From JAIVGV01 sp035295985 (lineage in GTDB: Bacteria; Acidobacteriota; Blastocatellia; Pyrinomonadales; Pyrinomonadaceae), in the NCBI GenBank assembly GCA_035295985.1, contig DATHBT010000253.1, positions 1 to 22,943 of the forward strand: a DNA stretch of 22,943 nucleotides, given 5' to 3'. Below are positions 20,059-22,943 of this stretch, one piece after another (the first letter of the stretch is position 1; every line of letters starts with the position of its first letter). The notes beneath the pieces were generated by a model. It did not search any database. It was not told the origin of the DNA and worked only from the letters and a program-made list of their open reading frames with translations. The position numbers were made by a program, and so were the translations under genes.

Positions 20059-22943
20059 ATGCAGAGACGCAACAACGCACGCACGCCTTACCCTGCACTG
20101 GCACTCGCACTCCTGCTGCTGACGGCCCCGGCCCCCGCCGCGAACGCTCAGGGCGGCGCGGGGCAGAGTTTCACCTCCGGCGATCTCTCGTTCTCGGTCC
20201 CGCCGGGTTGGGCCGTGAGCGAGGAGGAGAGCGACCCGGACACGCAGACCTTCGTCGTCAGACGCGCCGGCCTCGACGCGGAGATCAGGCTGCTCGTCTC
20301 GCGCAGCTCCTTCTTAGGCCCCGGCGTGACGCCCGAAGTGATCCTCAACGCGGCCCGCAACGGCATCATCGCCCCGCGCGCGGATAAGATGGCCGCGACG
20401 GCGGCGGCACAGGGACAGAAGGCCGCCCGCGCGCCCGCGCGCACGGACTTCGGGGGCGCGCCCGCGGACGGCGAGCGACTGATCTTCAGCCTCGGCAACG
20501 TGCCGTGGACGGCCGAGTTCTACGCGCTGCTCGTCGGCGGCCGGCTGGCCGTCGTCAGTCTCATCACGGCGGGCGAGGGCGCGCAGCAGCAGTCGGCCCC
20601 GGCGTGGGACATGCTGCGCCGCACGTTCGCCGTCGGCGGCGTCCCCGTCGCGAAGGCGACCCCGCCGCCCGACCCGGAGGCGGCGGCAGATGCGCTGCTC
20701 AAAGAGATGCACGAGTTGGTGGGGCGCGTCGTGAAGCTGCGCGCCGAGGGCAGGTACGCGGAGGCTTTGCCGCTCGCCGAGCGGTACCTCGCGCTGGCCG
20801 AGAAGCTCGACGCGCTCCCGCTGCCGCCCGACTTCGGGGGCGCGGCGACGCCCGGCGCGCTCAACGTGCTCGGCGAGCTGCACTACGCCGCCGGCCGCTA
20901 CGACCGCGCCGAACAGTTCCTGCGCCGCTCGCTCGAACTGACCGAGAAGGCGAAGGGCGCGGAAGACCCTTCGCTCGGCGCGCCGCTCAACAACCTCGCC
21001 ACGCTCTACCTCGACACCGGCGACTATGCCCGCGCCGAACCGCTCTTCGCGCGCGCCGTCCGCATCACGGAGAAGTCGAGAGGCCCCGAACACCCGCTCA
21101 CCGCCACCGCGCTCAACAACCTCGCGCAGTTCTACCACGCGACGAACGACTTCGCGCGCGCCAAAGAGCTGATGCTGCGTGTGCTCGCCGTCCGCGAGAA
21201 GGCGCTCGGCCCGGATGACCCGAGCGTGGCCGTCGCGCTGAGCAACCTCGGCACGCTCTACGACGAGCTGGGCGATCCGGCGCGCGCCGAGGAGTTGATG
21301 CGACGCGCGCTCAGGATCATCGAGAAGGGACGCGGCCCCGATCACCCGGAGACGGCCACCGTCCTTAACAACCTCGGCTTCATCCTCCGCAACGCGGGCG
21401 ACTTTCAGCGATCCGAGCAGCACTACGCGCGCGCCCTCGCCGTCAACGAGCGCGCGCTCGGCCCCGATCACCCGACGCTCGCCTCGACAATAGACAACCT
21501 CGCGCAGCTCTTCGCCGCGCGGGGCGAGTACGCGCGCGCCGAGTCGCTCTTCAAGCGCGCCATCTCGATCCGCGAGCGCGCCTTCGGGGCCGAGAACACG
21601 GAGGTCGCCGAATCGCTCAGCAACCTCGCGCTGCTCTACCAGGAGCAGGACGATTTCGCGCGGGCCGAGCCTCTGCTCGTGCGCTCGCGCGCGATCCTGG
21701 AGAAGAGGCTCGGCGCGGGGCACGGGCAGGTCGCGACCGCGCTCGACAACCTGGGAACCAACCACCACCTGCTGGGGCGGCCCGATCTCGCCGAGCCGCT
21801 GATGGCGCGCGCCCTCGCGATCCGCGAGAGGCTCTACGGCGCGGAGAGCACGGAGGCGGCCGTCTCCTACAACAACCTCGGCGGCCTCGCGCAGCGGCGC
21901 GGCGACGCGGCCCGCGCCGAGGCGCTCTACCAGCGTGCCCTCGGCATCTACGAGCGCATCTACGGCACCGAGCACCCGACGCTCGCGCTCCTGCTCACCA
22001 ACCTCTCGGTCACCCACCTCGGCGGCGGGGACTTCGCGCGCGCCGTCTCCGCGCACGCGCGCGCACTGGACGTGAGCGAGCGGCAGTTGGCGCACGTCCT
22101 CGCCACCGGGTCGGAGGAGCAGAAGCGACTCTACACGGCGCGGCTGCGCGAGCAGCTCGACTACACGCTCTGGCTGCACGCCTCGGCCGCGCCTTCAGAC
22201 GGGAACGCATTGCGGCTCGCGCTCACCACGCTGCTCAGGCGCAAGGGCCGCGTGCTCGACGCCATGAGCGATCAGATCGGGGCGCTGCGCCGACGCCTCC
22301 GCCCCGAAGATCGCGCGCTGCTCGAAAAGCTCTCGGCCAAACGTGCGGAGCTTGCGGTGCTCGTGCTCAAGGGGCCGGGCAAGTCTTCTCCGGAAGAGTT
22401 TCAGGCACGGCTCGCGCGGCTCGGCGGCGAGGTCGAACGGCTCGAAGGCGAGGTGAGCGCGCGGAGCACCGAGTACCGCGCGCAGGCGCAGCCCGTCACG
22501 TCGGAGGCCGTGCAGCGCGCGATCCCGCAGGGCGCGACGCTCGTCGAGTTCGCGATCTATCGGCCGTACAATCTGAAGAGCCGGAGCAGCGCGGAGAACT
22601 TCGGCGCGCCGCGCTACGCGGCCTACGTGCTGCCGCACGCCGGCCCCGCGAGGTGGGTCGAGCTGGGCGAGACGGCGGCAATCGACGGGGCGGTCGCGGC
22701 CTGGCGCACGGCGCTCGCCAACCCGCGCCGCGCGGACGTGCGCGCGCTCGCGCGCAATCTGGACGAGCGCGTCATGCGCCCCGTGCGCAAGCTGCTCGGC
22801 CCCGAAGCGCGGCAGCTCTTCCTCTCGCCCGACGGCGCGCTCAACCTCATCCCATTCGGCGCGCTCGCCGACGAGCAGGATCGCTACCTCGTCGAGACAT
22901 ACTCGATAACCTACCTGACCAGCGGGCGCGACTTGCTGCGCCT
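20059..22943 (+). CDS. Exported TPR-CHAT protein (C-terminus beyond window)
   Basis: The frame is open for 961 codons to the right edge. A signal peptide (MQRRNNARTPYP then a leucine/alanine core, likely cleavage after ANA at residue 30) leads to a small domain (about 36-195) beginning FTSGDLSFSVPPGW, similar in style to PsbP/DUF1795-like folds. About ten 42-residue TPRs (roughly 268-690) follow, each with LNNLAxLYxxxGDYARAEPLF and GPxHPxxA, the kinesin-light-chain type. A helical linker precedes the CHAT domain from about residue 820: ATLVEFAIYRPYN, LFLSPDGALNLIPFGALAD and YLVETYSITYLTSGRDLL. CHAT is a caspase-like cysteine peptidase fold; the catalytic His/Cys region lies beyond the window, so activity cannot be judged. 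GAGGAGGG sits 11 bases before the ATG. Confidence 0.93.
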   Translation, partial: MQRRNNARTPYPALALALLLLTAPAPAANAQGGAGQSFTSGDLSFSVPPGWAVSEEESDPDTQTFVVRRAGLDAEIRLLVSRSSFLGPGVTPEVILNAARNGIIAPRADKMAATAAAQGQKAARAPARTDFGGAPADGERLIFSLGNVPWTAEFYALLVGGRLAVVSLITAGEGAQQQSAPAWDMLRRTFAVGGVPVAKATPPPDPEAAADALLKEMHELVGRVVKLRAEGRYAEALPLAERYLALAEKLDALPLPPDFGGAATPGALNVLGELHYAAGRYDRAEQFLRRSLELTEKAKGAEDPSLGAPLNNLATLYLDTGDYARAEPLFARAVRITEKSRGPEHPLTATALNNLAQFYHATNDFARAKELMLRVLAVREKALGPDDPSVAVALSNLGTLYDELGDPARAEELMRRALRIIEKGRGPDHPETATVLNNLGFILRNAGDFQRSEQHYARALAVNERALGPDHPTLASTIDNLAQLFAARGEYARAESLFKRAISIRERAFGAENTEVAESLSNLALLYQEQDDFARAEPLLVRSRAILEKRLGAGHGQVATALDNLGTNHHLLGRPDLAEPLMARALAIRERLYGAESTEAAVSYNNLGGLAQRRGDAARAEALYQRALGIYERIYGTEHPTLALLLTNLSVTHLGGGDFARAVSAHARALDVSERQLAHVLATGSEEQKRLYTARLREQLDYTLWLHASAAPSDGNALRLALTTLLRRKGRVLDAMSDQIGALRRRLRPEDRALLEKLSAKRAELAVLVLKGPGKSSPEEFQARLARLGGEVERLEGEVSARSTEYRAQAQPVTSEAVQRAIPQGATLVEFAIYRPYNLKSRSSAENFGAPRYAAYVLPHAGPARWVELGETAAIDGAVAAWRTALANPRRADVRALARNLDERVMRPVRKLLGPEARQLFLSPDGALNLIPFGALADEQDRYLVETYSITYLTSGRDLLR

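Noticed and set aside
20314..22179. 621-codon open frame on the minus strand
   Set aside because: Its apparent 42-residue repeats are the mirror of the TPRs in the CHAT gene on the other strand.
1..22943. tRNA or rRNA genes
   Set aside because: No T-loop/anticodon pattern or conserved rRNA segment was seen by eye on either strand; a covariance search would settle this.

Overview
The window reads as a chromosome segment of a high-GC (about two-thirds G+C), dense, Gram-negative-type bacterium. The gene mix suggests Acidobacteriota, probably the Blastocatellia side: a fused gamma-alpha KorA with its KorB, secreted lamin-tail and SIMPL proteins, a kinesin-light-chain-like TPR/CHAT protein, and a fragment of a bacterial Ig-like domain. 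This assignment is inference from gene content; no rRNA or other phylogenetic marker is present.

Layout. Positions 1-2415 hold a partial flavoprotein-like gene (-), a small GlsB/YeaQ-type membrane protein (-), a secreted carboxypeptidase-regulatory-like protein (+) with a strong terminator, and a small hypothetical gene (-). Positions 2416-5077 hold an HxlR regulator (+), a remnant of an Ig-like domain, quinolinate synthase nadA (+), a small [4Fe-4S] ferredoxin (+) and a convergent Rieske protein (-). Positions 5268-10707 are a + strand run: exported SIMPL protein, CBS-domain protein, Hsp20 and Lon, the last two forming a protein-quality-control pair. Positions 10838-12881 carry an exported lamin-tail protein (-) and a small basic orphan (+). 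Positions 13027-15870 carry a DUF4062/NB-ARC/TPR STAND ATPase (+) and a convergent XRE regulator (-) with a palindromic operator candidate. Positions 16137-19702 hold a stand-alone receiver protein (+) converging on korB and korA (both -, korA upstream), the 2-oxoacid:ferredoxin oxidoreductase. From 20059 to the right edge runs a secreted TPR-CHAT protein (+), cut by the window end.

The most unusual structure is not a gene. Six intergenic intervals (4302-4380, 4628-4721, 6273-6350, 7521-7667, 8161-8216, 16543-16607) are built from tandem 7-base units, and in five of them the units are arranged as long, mostly perfect hairpins (19-36 bp arms). Four different unit families share this architecture. 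Two members of one family differ by three compensatory base-pair changes. Three genes that directly follow such elements (ferredoxin, hsp20, lon) have no visible Shine-Dalgarno sequence, while most other genes in the window do. They resemble in principle the heptanucleotide STRR repeats of filamentous cyanobacteria, but with inverted, stem-forming arms.

A second point of interest is the STAND ATPase. Its ORF drops abruptly from about 65% to about 40-45% G+C near 14460, at the junction between the ATPase core and the TPR sensor half, which points to a mosaic gene. With its neighbouring regulator it is a reasonable candidate for a conflict or signalling module.
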